DNA from: Cynocephalus volans
Taxonomy: Eukaryota; Chordata; Mammalia; Dermoptera; Cynocephalidae
Reading direction: 5' to 3'
Assembly (NCBI RefSeq): GCF_027409185.1
Contig: NC_084469.1
Coordinates: forward strand, 102,301,835 to 102,365,834
DNA: 64,000 nt
The translations under genes and the position numbers were made by a program. The notes beneath the pieces were generated by a model that did no database searches, was not told the DNA's origin, and saw only the letters and a list, made by a program, of their open reading frames with translations. Of the stretch, positions 23,501 through 35,239 are shown piece by piece (position 1 is the first letter of the stretch; each line of letters begins with the position of its first letter).

Positions 23501-24156
23501 GTTTGGAATATCCAGGATCATGGGCTAAGCAGACAGTGAGTTCAGGACTAAAAGAAAAAATGTTCTGCGTTCATATTGTGCCTTAGAAAAGAAGTCAGTG
23601 GTGGGGGAAGTAGTTTAAGTTGGCTGACTGGAGGTACCCAGCTCTCACCTCTGACACAAGGGAAGGCAGCTCCTGCACATCTCTGGGTGGAGGTTTTAGT
23701 GTAAGGGGTGAGGTAGTATCTAGCATGTGGGGCAAATTCATCTCTAATGGCAAATTCTTGGGTTGGCGCAATGTATTCTGAAGCAGTGTCATCTTGGCAG
23801 GTGAAATTTTGGCCCAGGATAATGTCATCTGGGATGTGGAACTGGGATATCCTTTCAAGTGAGTACCCACTTGAGCTGATGTGGGCCTCTGGGTTGTAAA
23901 CCAATTGAAGTATCCAAACTGATAGTAATAAGACCAATAGTCAACAGAATGTTCTGCAGCTGGACCTCACAGGGTTTTTATCTTTGGGTGAAAGTTTAGT
24001 TTTAAATGGGTCCTCTATCAGATGAGCTGCTGCCTGGCCTATGGTTCAGTCTGTAGCTAATGAGTCCCAGGAGAGTATATGCCCTCGATCTGCCTTCAGC
24101 TCTTGTGAGATGGGGGCAAAATTGAAATTTTGTAAAGACTAGTTAAGAGCTGGGGC
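23501..24156. other. Unassigned, possibly retroviral remnant
   Basis: The minus strand carries a 129-residue open frame (23548-23937) with no family I can name. Composition and length recall decayed ERV internal sequence, but I see no diagnostic motif. Confidence 0.25.
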
Positions 24157-24169
24157 AAAATAGAAATTT

Positions 24170-24793
24170 TTTTTTCTTTTTTTAAAAAAATTTTTATTGA
24201 ATCAAAATTGATTATACGTATTTTGGGGGTTCAACATTGAGATATGTTGATCAAATCATTACTAGCATATGTATTGTTACGAATCATAATTATTCTTTGT
24301 GCCCCTTGTCCATTCTCTCCCCATCACCCTCTCAGTCCCCCCGTTTCTAATGACCCTAGATTTCTTCTCTCCTGAAAGAATAATGGTTACTCTGTTGATT
24401 TGTTGCCTAGATGATCTGTCCAATGCTGAGAGGTGTGATCAGGTCCCCAATATTATCATAGAGCAATTCTTCTTCTGTCACTCTGAAATGGGCTTTGTGG
24501 AGAGAGACATCCTCTTCTTTTCTTTATCTGTGCTGGTGACTCTCCTTGTGTCAATGTACTCCAGTGGCTGGTGGACCATCTGCGTGGTGGTTGTGGTGTC
24601 TAGCTGTTTTCACGGTAGTGGTGGGCCACCCACATGGAGGTGATGTTTTTGGCATGCTCCTTTGTGCTGGCATGGTGTGCCTGGTTGTGAGAGGGGGGTC
24701 TGGTCCCTAGCTCCATGCCCCAGGCCCCTGGGTGGAGCCCTGAGATGCTGGCAGTGTACCTGGTTGTGGGAGGGGAGTCCGGTTCCCTTCTCC
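24170..24793 (-). mobile_element. Composite L1-like retroposon, copy 3 (5'-truncated)
   Basis: Starts with a T-rich end, then the 3' module in reverse (TTTTGGGGGTTCAACATTGAGATATG). It ends within the CCTGGTTGTG(A/G)GAGG repeats. The target duplication AAAATAGAAATTT flanks it. Confidence 0.85.
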
Positions 24794-26037
24794 AAAAATA
24801 GAAATTTACTTAGGGTTTATTTGTTGGACTGGAATTTGAAAAGGAGTTGTTTTAGGACTGCATTATGTCTCTCACTTAAACTGGCTGTTTAGGACCTGAC
24901 AGGGACATGAGTGTTATATTGAATACCTTTTCCAAGAGCCTAGCATTTTGCATTTTAAGAAGTGATGTGTGTTGGTTACTACCAGTAATGCCTGATGCTC
25001 TGGAGGGAGTAAGGAGTGTTCTGGCAAGGCCTGATATTGTGACCTTAGCTTATGTAGCAATGTGTTATTTTGATTTATACTTTTGGGTGCCTGTGAGGCA
25101 AGAGATTCCCAGAATTTTTAACCTCAAAGGGACAATTTTTACTTAATGGGCTCAGTGGTTTTCAGTAAACATGTAGATGGGGCCATTTGTTGACCAGGGC
25201 AGAGTGCTAAGACAACTGCCTGAAGTTTTATTAAGTGTGTTATTTCCTGGGTCTTGTCCTTTATTAGGGACATCCTTACTAAGGGATGGAAAGCAGCAAC
25301 CCTAAGCTCCATCACATGGGATGATTAGCAGTGCCATTCGCATAGTCTACAAACTCCCATGACTGTTCACTCCGCAAGTCCCAAGGGGCTTTCCAGGTAG
25401 TCTAAAGTCTGGGGGAGACATGACCTCCTCCAGCACTGCAGCATCTGGCAAGGGACTGAGGAAAGGGGAAGCCACCCCCTCTTGTAGGTGGAATTTATCA
25501 GAGGGCCCAGGTTTGGCTTCATCCTGTCTTAAGGAGAAGTCAGTAGCTGTGCAAAGCTTGTGGCATGTTGCTTCCGTGACCCAAAGCATAATGGTCAGCT
25601 GGGTATAGAATGTTACCAGCTCAGAGTCTGTGAGAGCCTCTGTGTTCAGGAGAGTCTAGTAGGAAGCCAGTCATTCATTGTTTGAATGGTGTATAATACC
25701 AAGCCAAGATGTGCAGTCTTTTGCATTAGAAGCCCTGGGGTAACTAATGGCTACCATAAGTGGTCCAGAGACTCCAGGAGGCATGAAAAGGTTGCCAAAG
25801 TCTTTACCATGAAGGAGTTCTTTTGAATGCACTAAGAGGAGTTGACTGTTGAGTTTAATTTACAAGTAAAATTTGTAAATGAGGAATTTGTTGCTACCTA
25901 CCAGAATCCAAAAAATACAAAAAGATATTGTCCTTAATGAGTGTGTAAAATGAATCTCCTTGGAGGAAGATGTTATTCATGTAATGTCATACCTGTATTC
26001 CTAGAGAAAAGTACATGTTGTCAAGATCTTGCCTGTG

Positions 26038-26134
26038 GGCTGGCCATTTAGCTCGTTTGGCTAGAGTGTGTGGTACTGATAACACCAGGGTCAAGAGTCT
26101 GGATTCCTTACTGGCTAGCCACCAAAAAAGAAAA
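26038..26134 (+). mobile_element. t-SINE monomer
   Basis: Single unit GGGCTGGCCATTTAGCTCGTTTGG...GGCTAGCCACC. The duplication AAGATCTTG is on both sides. Confidence 0.85.
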
Positions 26135-27006
26135 AGATCTTGTCTATAAAGATTGTGTGATGACAAAGCTATTGAGGCACCCCATGGATAGCCTGGAAAA
26201 GCTTATTATGTCCCTTCAGAACTGGAACCAAACAATGGCCAAGAAGCTGTTGAAACAGGCACTAAACAGAACATGTTGGCTAATCTATAAGAGCAAATTA
26301 TTTAACCGTTGTTGATTGAATAGAATCAGTAATTTTAACAATATTGGGTATTAGGTGTGGGGGCCTTGATGGATGGGACCACAGAGCGAAGGTTGTACTA
26401 ACCCATCGTGAGGGGTCATTTATCACTTTCTTTTTTAGATTTAAGAACAAGCAAAATGGTGCTGTCAAATGGAGAATAGTGGGGATAATCAACCTGTTAT
26501 CAATTAAGTTGCATGTCTATAATAAGTTTCAATCCTTGAAGGCCTTGCTTTAAATTACATTGGGTCATATTAATGGTTTTAAAGGGGCGATTGTGGTATT
26601 TCATTAAATCAAGGCAATTTGTAAGTCAATTTGTACTTTTAATTTATTATTCATTATGTTGGAGCATCTGTGCCCAATATGGAATGTTTTAGGGCAATGC
26701 GTACTATTACTGTGGGAAATTTAGGCAAGGATCAACTAAGTGAGGCATACCCATTGCTTGTCTGTTTTATATTTAGCTACCCTCTTAAGATGACAGGATA
26801 TGATGTTTGAATTTAGTGGGATATGAAGGTATAACTATAATTTGAGCCAAGTATTAATTGAGTAAGTGAATTTTTTTGTCAGTTGGTGCATTTTCCAATT
26901 GTTACAGTTAAGTTAGAACCGATGCTGTAGAGGCATAAAAGCCAATAAGTGCCCTTTTTTAAAGTCTTGTTATATACATTCTTTTTTAAGGAAATTTGAA
27001 CAGGAG

Positions 27007-27105
27007 GGGGCTGGCCAGATACGTCAGTTGGTTATAGCGTGGCGTTATAATACCAAGGTCAAGGGTTCAGATCAACATACCTGACAGCTGGGGGGAAAAA
27101 AATTG
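27007..27105 (+). mobile_element. t-SINE monomer
   Basis: Single unit GGGGCTGGCCAGATACGTCAGTTGG...CCTGACAGCTGGGG with an A tail. The duplication TGAACAGGA is on both sides. Confidence 0.83.
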
Positions 27106-28192
27106 AACAGGAAAGTTTAATATAAAGAATTATAACATTCGGATCCCCTCTCAGCCAGTCACTGGGGAAAAAAAAAGAATTAACTGTAACAGAGGATTGT
27201 GGTAATGAAGGATTGGCTAGTAGGAAGTAAAGAGAAATTCTAAAGAATACAGGAGTAACAGATATAAGAGGAAATCAAAACCCCTAGGGCTGAGACAGAG
27301 AGCCCAAGGAAAAGCCTCCCCCAGCACATACTTTCCTTTCCCCAAGGCTGAAATCTAGACCTTGTTGGAGAGGGTACATTCTTTCGTATTATACCTAAAT
27401 TTAGCATGTAAATTTTGGATCTCCAAAGGGATTAAATTACAGAAATTTGTTTTAATTTAGTTATACAGTATATTCTATATACACCTACATAACAATACCC
27501 CGGCACAGTGGTCTAACAGTCTCCAAACTCTCATGTGCCAGTGTCACCAAACACCTGGCCAATGCCCAATAGTCTCAGCTTCAAGGTGGGATTGCTCCTT
27601 TCCTGTCCCAGAACTTTAGAACACAAATTGGGACCTTGACTAGCTTAGCCATTTTGACTCTGACCAGTAGTTGTCCTTCAGGAGACTGATAGCAAGCACA
27701 GTTGCCCCCTTCCTGTACTGGGCCTGGGGTTTTAGCTGCACTGAATTGAGGCCAAGTGATACTGGAAGGGAAAAAATTGGTATATTTACTGCTTCCTTGG
27801 TGTTACTTTAAAATATCTTTTCCTTCAATCAGTCTGGGTTTTTTTTTTTTTTTCCTCAGTAGAGGGTATTTTAAATCAAGTTCCTATGAATAATCTTTTA
27901 TATTTGTCTTGATGGGCATGCATTTTGTTGTATAGGCCATATCTATGTTTAAATTCAGTGGAAAATGCCAAATGGTTTTCCAAAATATTTTGTTTAAGAA
28001 AATCACAAGACCAGCAAGAAACAAAGGGAGAGGAAACAGACATCTCCTCAATGGGAAACAATTCAGAGCCATTCTTCATCTACCACAATATGTCCCTGAG
28101 TTTCAATGTCTGTATCTAGGGGCTGATCCTATTCCTCATCTGTGCCTTTTAATCAGCTTATGTGCTAGTGGCTTTGTCCACAGGTCTGTGGG

Positions 28193-28578
28193 TTTATTAG
28201 TCCATTTTGTGAAGACTAGGTAATTTTATAAAAAACGGAGGTTTATTTGGCTTACGATTCTGCGACAGCTGCATCTGGCATGGGCCTCAGGCTGCTTCTG
28301 TTCATGGCAGAAAGCAGCAGGCAGCCAGCAGGTACAAGCAGATCACATGGCAAGAGGAAGCAAGAGAGAGAGAGGAGGTGCCAGGGTCTTTTAAACAACC
28401 AGCTCTCGTGGGAACTAATAGAGTGAGAACTCACTCACTACCCCTCCTCCGCCAGGGCGAGCATTAATCCATTCATGAGGGATCTGCCCTCATGACTCAA
28501 TCAGTTTCCAACACTGCCACACTGGGGATCAAATTTCCACATGGCTTTTGGAGGGGACAACACATCCAAACTCCATCA
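28193..28578 (-). mobile_element. MaLR-type solo LTR
   Basis: Same subfamily as the LTR at 6517-6921 (GAGGTTTATTTGGCTTACGATTCTG shared), reversed. The 5-bp duplication GTGGG flanks it (28188-28192 and 28579-28583). Confidence 0.88.
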
Positions 28579-28583
28579 GTGGG

Positions 28584-28810
28584 TAACCTTGAAAAATTGG
28601 ATAAATTCCTGGAAATATACAACCTATCAAGACTGAATCATGAAGAGACAGAAAATCTGAACCAATCAATAATGGTAAGGAGATTAAATTTCCAAACCAA
28701 GAAAAGTATAGGTCCAGATTGCTTCAATGGTAAATGCTACCAAACATTTCAAGAGTTAATATCAGTCCTTCTCAAACTCTTCCAAAAGCTTGAAGAGGAG
28801 GGTAAACTTA
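28584..28810 (+). mobile_element. L1 ORF2 fragment
   Basis: Reads LDKFLEIYNLSRLNHEETEN then KSIGPDCFNGKCYQTFQELI. This corresponds to the segment of L1 ORF2 just before the reverse-transcriptase core. It is a short internal piece with no 3' end. Confidence 0.75.
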
Positions 28811-29463
28811 TTAGTTCATTTTATGAGGCCAGGATGTAGCAGAGAAGGGGCCACTACTGTGGCAGCATCAACCCATAACAGGCACCATGGGGGACTCTCC
28901 AAGAAAGGGGGACCCCTGATGCAAAGAGGGGGAAGCATGAATGATTTTGTCCTCCCAAGAGGCTCCGGAGCCTGAGGAATGATAGAATCATTATCAACCA
29001 CTCACCAGCATCATGACTGGTAAGCAGTATCCTGCAGTGCATTATTGGGATTGGCACAGGATAGGAACCTTAGGCTGAAGAGTCTTGGCTGCACTCAGAA
29101 TGGTCAAGACAAAGTGGGGCATGGCAGCAAGCATGAACAGCACAATAGGGAACCTTCCCAAATGACTTAAGTGGGATTAGCCCATTGTTAAGCCATGGCA
29201 ATCAAATGGCATGTGGTTGCCAATCGTGTTGTAAATGGGGCAGTAAGTCCCCCTTGTGGGATCTTTCAGGGTCACTCCAACATGGTCAAAGAAATTACAC
29301 TCAGAAATTAAAGAATTAAAATGAAATTAAAGGATTGATTATACTTATAAGTTCTAGAGAGAGAAGCACACCATGAAGTGCAGGGCCACTGCAGTGGAAG
29401 CAGACCAAGGCTAAATACGCCACCAAGTACATAGGGAGCGGAGAGTGAGGACCCATGGGCAAG
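28811..29463. other. No gene recognised
   Basis: Sequence between an L1 piece and an LTR. Possibly the 5' part of the ERV whose pol remnants follow at 31.6 kb, but I see no motif that shows it. Confidence 0.3.
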
Positions 29464-29880
29464 TGTATGGTTTCAGTGTATCCCCCAAAAGTTCATGTGT
29501 TGGAAATTTAATTGCCAATGTAACAGCACTGTGAGGTGCGGCATTTAAGAGGTGATTGGGACATAAAGACAGAGACCACATGATTGAATTAATGCCATCA
29601 TCCAGGAATGAAGTTGCCTCTCTTTGGAGTAAATTAGTTAGGAGTAGGGAGTTAGTTCTCATGAGAACATTGAGCTCGACTGGCTCTTTCGGTCTCTTTC
29701 ACACACACTTGCTTGGCCTTCAGTTTTTCTGCCATTTATGACCCAGTACAAAAGCCCTTGCCAGAAGCTGACACAAGGCACTGGGACTTCCCACCCTCCA
29801 GAACCATAAGCTAAATGTCTTTTGTTTATAAATTACCTAATTTGTCGTATTGTTACAGTAACAGAAAATGGACTAACACA
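29464..29880 (+). mobile_element. MaLR-type solo LTR
   Basis: LTR from TGTATGGTTTCAGTG to GGACTAACACA, with the polyadenylation-region block CTCCAGAACCATAAGCTAAATG. The 5-bp duplication GCAAG is exact (29459-29463 and 29881-29885). Because it carries its own duplication, it is a solo LTR and not the 5' LTR of the pol remnant to its right. Confidence 0.87.
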
Positions 29881-29885
29881 GCAAG

Positions 29886-31015
29886 TGCTCTTATTGGGGA
29901 TCTGTGTGGAGTACAAAAGCAAAAAGCATAAGAATTCATTGGTGATTCATTTGAACATGACCAGGTCATAGTCGAGGAGGGCAAGAAAGAGAACTTGTAG
30001 CAGGAGCCAACCTTATCGTACTGGTGCATCTGGTCGCCTGAGCAGGGTGCTCATAGACTGCTTGTAGGGATGTTGTAAAATCAAGAAAATTCAAAATTTT
30101 TAAAATTTACAACACAGCCATGGAAGAATGAAAGCATGAAACTTGGAATGGGGACATATAGTTGGACCCAGTTGAAACTCACAATATTAAACTGCCAAGA
30201 CACTCTGAGCCTTCCTTACCTGGGAGGTATTGTCCTTTGCTTTTTAAGAAAAGACTTCCTCTGCTTGAAAACCCTATGACAATCTCACATGGGGCAGATA
30301 TCTTGGAAGGGAATGCACATTCTTCTCAAGACCCACTACAAGCACCTGCTGTTACCACTAAGAGTCTTCACTAGTGCAAAATCCAGGGGCCCAGGTATAC
30401 AACATAGTGCAAGAGAAAAAAACTCTTGCAACAAAATAACTTCTATTCTTGTAGTATCTATCAAAACCAAGGAACATGTGGGAATGGATTCTAAGGATGC
30501 CAAGACTAAGGAGGGTGGAATGTAACACTAGATAGGGCCAAATTAATTGGTATGGGGGCACTTACTAGACATTCCAGATTTCATGCACAGTATTAGATCA
30601 TGGAACTGCATATGACACTAACAGCTAAATTTGTTGGATGACTAGAACTTGGACTCAATGATGATAATGAGGTTGATGATGATGATGTTAATGAGGTAGA
30701 TATGCCAGAGCTCCTAGCATAATGTAAAGGAAGGAATCTTAAAGACATAGGAATGTTGCACAGAAATTCCAATGTGATCTATACAGTCCCCCTTCCCTAA
30801 CCTATACTGATGACTGAGAAGACACTCTCTTTACAAAGATATTCAAAAATAGAAGAGTGAAAGGAGTACATCCCTCCATGAAAACTCTACAATTATTCTC
30901 CATTATATGACAGGTATGAGTATTGTGGATACCATCATTGACATGAGTTCCTCGATTTCAACGGGGATGGCAAGAACCCAGTTTCATTTTTTAATTTTAT
31001 TTATTTTATTTTTAT
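29886..31015 (+). mobile_element. Possible 5' internal part of an ERVL-type provirus
   Basis: No intact frame. The position immediately upstream of class III pol remnants suggests gag/protease-equivalent sequence, but I see no decisive motif. A short GAT/GATGAT repeat lies near 30660-30690. Confidence 0.3.
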
Positions 31016-31152
31016 TTTTTTTGTCTTTTTTGTGACCGGTACTTAGCCAGTGAGCACACCGGCCACTCCTATATAGGATCCGAACCCGCGCGACGGGAGC
31101 GTCGCTGCGCTCCCAGTGCCGCACTCTCCTGAGTGCGCCACGGGCTCAGCCC
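31010..31152 (-). mobile_element. t-SINE dimer with internal deletion and a CG-rich insert
   Basis: Reverse dimer: TTGTGACCGGTACTTAGCCAG lacks most of unit 2, and unit 1 carries GCGACGGGAGCGTCGCTGCG. The duplication AAGAACCCAGTTTCA is exact on both sides, so the structure entered as one insertion. Confidence 0.88.
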
Positions 31153-31344
31153 AAGAACCCAGTTTCAAAAATCAGGTGGGCATCATTCAACCATCAAAGA
31201 CAATGAGGCCACATCAACTATCAAAGAAACATGGTACTTACCAGTAATCAGAATGGTTTGGCCTGCAGAGATGATTGGTGGTGGCAAAATGATCACAGTG
31301 CCCCTAGGGATGAAATAGATAAGCAGCCACCTAGAACAGGCACC

Positions 31345-31560
31345 AACAAACCTTGCTCTAAATGGACATATAGTAAATGTCAGGCTTTGAGGGCCATATG
31401 GTCTCTGCAAAGGCTCGATTCTGCCCTTGTAGTATGAAAGAAGACATAGACAATGGATAAAGAAAGAAACATGGTTGTGTTCCAGTAAAACTTTATTTAC
31501 AAGAACAGGTTTAGGCCCTGATGTGTACCACAGATCAGTTTGCCAAACTGTGTACTAGAA
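31345..31560 (-). mobile_element. MER5A-like hAT DNA transposon remnant
   Basis: Blocks TTGAGGGCCATATGGTCTCTGCA, TTCCAGTAAAACTTTATTTACA and TCAGTTTGCCAAACTGTG match the common short non-autonomous hAT element MER5A in one orientation. The copy at 61.2 kb is in the other. Confidence 0.75.
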
Positions 31561-31599
31561 TATTGCTTGATCTATGTAATAAAAAGTCTCAAGTCTGGT

Positions 31600-34100
31600 G
31601 GACAAAAACCTGATGTGAATCGCCACAGTGGAGAATCACGGCCTCTCACCCAATTTTCAGACCGAGGTAACTCACCACTTGGGCTTGTGCAAAAGAAAAA
31701 TGGAACATGGAGAATTACTATAGACTATCATGTACAAATTCTCTTGTTCACTGCTAAAATATGGTCTTCAGTGGTCTTCACATCAGACAAATCATCGCAC
31801 TGGTCTACTATATCGATAATATAATGTGGAAAGGATCCCATGAGCAGGAAGTACCAAATACTTTTATAAGACATACACAAAACAGAGGATGGAGATTCAG
31901 GGGCCAGCTAATTCAACAAAGTTTCTGGGGGTTCGGTGGTCTAAATCATGAGATATCCCCTCCAAGGTGTCACTCCTAGTTACCGTACCTCATGCCACTT
32001 GTTGCAAAAAATGATGCACCTTTTTTGTAGAGCTTTTAGTTTTTTTTGTTACATTGTTGTTTTTGGCAACAGGCTGGTATGGGGACCTTTTAGATTTTGT
32101 AGAGACCTTTTCGATTTTGTAGAGAGCATATACCACATTTGAATGTGCTTTAACCTATCTACAGAGGCTCCTTTAAGGCTTCTAGTTTCAGTTGGGACAA
32201 CAGCAAGAGTGCTGTGCACCGAGTTCAGGCTGCAATACAAGCTTCTCAGGCTTAGTCCGAATGATCCATCAGACACAGTGATACTGAAAATGTCCATGGT
32301 AAATAGGATGTTATTGGAATCTCTAACAAGCACCAGTAGGAGACTCAGCTCAGACCTCTAGTACTTTTCAGCAAATATATGCCCTCTTCTGCAGTAAACT
32401 ATTCCACTTTTGAGAAGCAGCTTAAAATCAGTACACAACAGAGACTGAACAACTAATAATGGGACATAAAGTGGCCAAATGGTCTGAGCTTCCCATTATA
32501 AACTGGATATTGTCTGCCCACCAGCAATAAGTTTGGGCACATGCAGCAGCAATCTATCATCAAATGGAAATGGCATAAGTGATACCGAGCTCAGACAGTG
32601 TCAGAGAGAACTAGGAAACTGAATGAGCAGGTGGCCAAGACACTTTCAACAAACACCAGTGGCACTACCTCCTCTCCCTTCATCCATGTCTATGGCTTCC
32701 TGGGGAACTCTTTATGCCCACCTGACTGAGACAAAGCCTAGTGTACAGACGTCTGCATGATGCTAGTACAACCTGCAAGTGGAGAGCTGAAGCACTATAG
32801 TCCCACTGAAGGGTGACCATGAAAGACTATAGTATAAAGAAAATCTTCCTGGTGGGAGAACTTTAAGCAGTATATTTGGCTGTCTACTACATCTGTGGTG
32901 ACAGATGGCTGTAAGTATGCATACACAGTTGCCAGTGGTTTTACTGAATGGTCAAGCATGTGGTTGGACCTATCTGAAAGGCCACAGGCTGTGAAGGTAC
33001 TTGTGTCTCTGATGAATGACCACCAAAGGTGAACCACTAGAAATTAGACTGTTTTTAACATGGACAAAGTAACACACTTGTGTAGATGTCCTTTACTTTC
33101 CCCAGCCACCCCAGTGCTTGCTGAATGGGTCCATGAATAAAAAGGCCACACTAAGGGCTGGCCAGTTAGCTCAGCTGGTTGGAGTGCAGTGTTGATAACA
33201 CCAAGGTCAAGAGTTCAGATCCCCACACTGGCCAGCCACAATAAAAAAAAAAAAAAAAAAAGAAAGGCCACAGTGGCAGGGATAAAGGCTTTACATGGGT
33301 TCAACGATATAAACTTACCCTTACCAAAGGCTGGCCCAGCTAACACTCCTGCTGTATGCCTAATCCACTAAAAGCAGAAACCAACACTAAGTCTCCAAAT
33401 GGCACCATTCCCTAGATGGACCAGCCAGCCACCTGGAATAGACTCATTCTGGATGTGGAGTTGCCTTTCTGCGAGTTATGCTCCTGCTGGCTACACCATC
33501 CATGCACTCACAAAATGCTTTATCCCCAGTAATGGCATCACCAGTGTTTCATCAAGGAACCCATTTCAGTGCAAAGAATCTTAATAGAAGCACATCCCCG
33601 CAACCAACTGGTCTTATCATACACCCCCTTGTAACTCAGAAGTAGCTATCTACATGAAAAGTGGAATGCCTTCCTGAAAACTCAGTTACACAGCCAGTTG
33701 GGAGACGCTAGGACAGGATGGAGTCCTCTCACATAGAACATAGTGGTTTGATTCAGAAGGTCTCACATGTTTACTGTGTCTCCACAGCCAGAACACAGGG
33801 GCCCAGATACTGATGGATGAAGATGGATATTGCTCCACTGATAGAATTTTTGCTTCCAATCCCAACAATTTAGAGCACTGCAGGTTTGGAGATCTTAGGC
33901 CATAAATGGGAAATGCTTCTCCGAGGGGGTACAATTATGATTCTAATATATTAGAAGATGAAATAGCCACCTGTCCAATTGGACTTCTTACACCACAAAA
34001 CTAGAGGCAAAAAAAGGGGAGCAGGGAGTTAATCTATTAGCCAGACTGATAAATCCCAATTACCAAAGGGAATCTGGAGTACTGCTATACAGTTGAGGCA
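31600..34100 (+). mobile_element. Degenerate class III (ERVL-like) retroviral pol
   Basis: An ORF at 31540-31824 contains GLVQKKNGTWRITIDY, a retroviral reverse-transcriptase signature. Just after, YIDN (31809-31820) stands where the catalytic YxDD motif belongs; the second Asp is Asn and about 70 codons between the motifs are missing. Further on, HQGTHF-like integrase sequence appears near 33550. Stops and frameshifts are everywhere, and a t-SINE sits at 33155. No protein can be made. Class III assignment rests on general similarity. Confidence 0.7.
33155..33263 (+). mobile_element. t-SINE monomer
   Basis: Single unit GGGCTGGCCAGTTAGCTCAGCTGGTTGG...CTGGCCAGCCAC, close to tRNA-Ile in the A box, with an A run of about 20. 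The duplication AAAGGCCACA is on both sides. Confidence 0.92.
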
Positions 34101-34229
34101 ACAAGGACAAAGTTTAGAACTTACTAGTACTTCCATGCTCCACAAAAAGGGTTAATGAAAATTACAATTGAAAAAGGCAGGCCAAAGGAAGACCTGGAAC
34201 CTTTGGGAATTAAGGTTTGAGTCACTCCA

Positions 34230-34636
34230 TGCCATGGTTTCAAAGTTTGTCCCTTCAGAAATTCATATTGAAACGTAATCCCCAAAGCAACAGTATTAAG
34301 AGGTAGGACCATTAAGAGTTGATTGGATCATGAGGGCCCTGCCCTCCTGAATGGATCAATTATAGATTATGGGCTAATGGGTTCTTGAGGGAGTGGGTTA
34401 GTTATCATGAGCGGGTCTGCTATAAAAGCCTCTTTAGGTGTCTCTCATGAGCCCCCTTGCCATGTGATCCTCTGTGCCGCCTCTGGACTCTGCAGAGTTC
34501 TCACCAGCAAGAAGGCCCTCACCAGATGTGGCCCCTTGACCTTTGATTTCCCAGCGTCTAGAAGTGTAAGAAAATTTCTTTTCTTTACAAATTATTTAGT
34601 CTTGGGTATTCAGTTATAAGCAACAGAAAACGGACA
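34230..34636 (+). mobile_element. MaLR-type solo LTR
   Basis: TGCCATGGTTTCAAAG at the left, AACGGACA at the right. The 5-bp duplication CTCCA is exact (34225-34229 and 34637-34641). Confidence 0.87.
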
Positions 34637-34789
34637 CTCCACTGGGTACAAACCCAGAGCTGCTGAGGTTCTGGCTGAGGGCAAGGGAAATATGGAATTA
34701 GTCATGAAAGTAGTCTACTGTAGATACCAAGTACAACCTTGAGACCCATTAAGAAACAGGAACGATTGCTGCTTCACATATTTTCTCAT

Positions 34790-35225
34790 TGCTTTTTGTG
34801 TTTGCTTACATGCATGTGTTCATTTATATGAACCCACACTCACTTCCATCTGCTTCCCATTCGTATTTTATATACGAATTCTTAGCAGTTAAATTTATAA
34901 TGTAGGTTTTAAGTAACAGAATATTAAGTGAGGATGTGATTAAATGAGCAGATATTAATATGGCCTGCAATGAGGGACTGTGCCTCTTCTCACTTTGGGG
35001 AAGGGTGACACCTTCCTCCCTTGTATCTTTTTTTTTTTTTCTCTTAGGTAGAAATATATAGTTGTTTTATTAGCATAAGGGATTGCAAATGTGTGCACAG
35101 GTGCATATGGATATTGAATAACCAAACTGTGGACTGTGCCAGTTATCAATTTATTCATCTCAGCTTCAAATTCACCTTCAACACCTGCATTAAATAATGA
35201 ATTGGATTCTTTAAGCATTTATCTT
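34790..35225 (-). other. Unit D, part 1: copy of ZNF intron 1 sequence
   Basis: Aligns by eye with unit C at 58.06-58.49 kb, for example TTAAGTAACAGAATATT(A/C)AGTGAG, ATATA(T/C)AGTTGTTT and TTATCAATTTATT. There are no exons. It shows that a further copy of the ZNF gene block once stood here. Confidence 0.65.
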
Positions 35226-35239
35226 TCACACTAAACATG

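Larger units (their letters stand above)
24794..27850. other. Long stretch with no gene recognised, two t-SINEs
   Basis: Except for t-SINEs near 26.04 and 27.01 kb, I cannot name anything here. Several minus-strand open frames of 60-90 codons exist (for example 25347-25589), but none has a recognisable motif. Decayed ERV internal sequence is the likeliest explanation, unproven. Confidence 0.35.

Noticed and set aside
29464-34636. A provirus with LTRs at 29.46 and 34.23 kb around the pol remnant
   Set aside because: The two LTRs are of different subfamilies, and each has its own 5-bp duplication (GCAAG and CTCCA), so each is a separate solo LTR.
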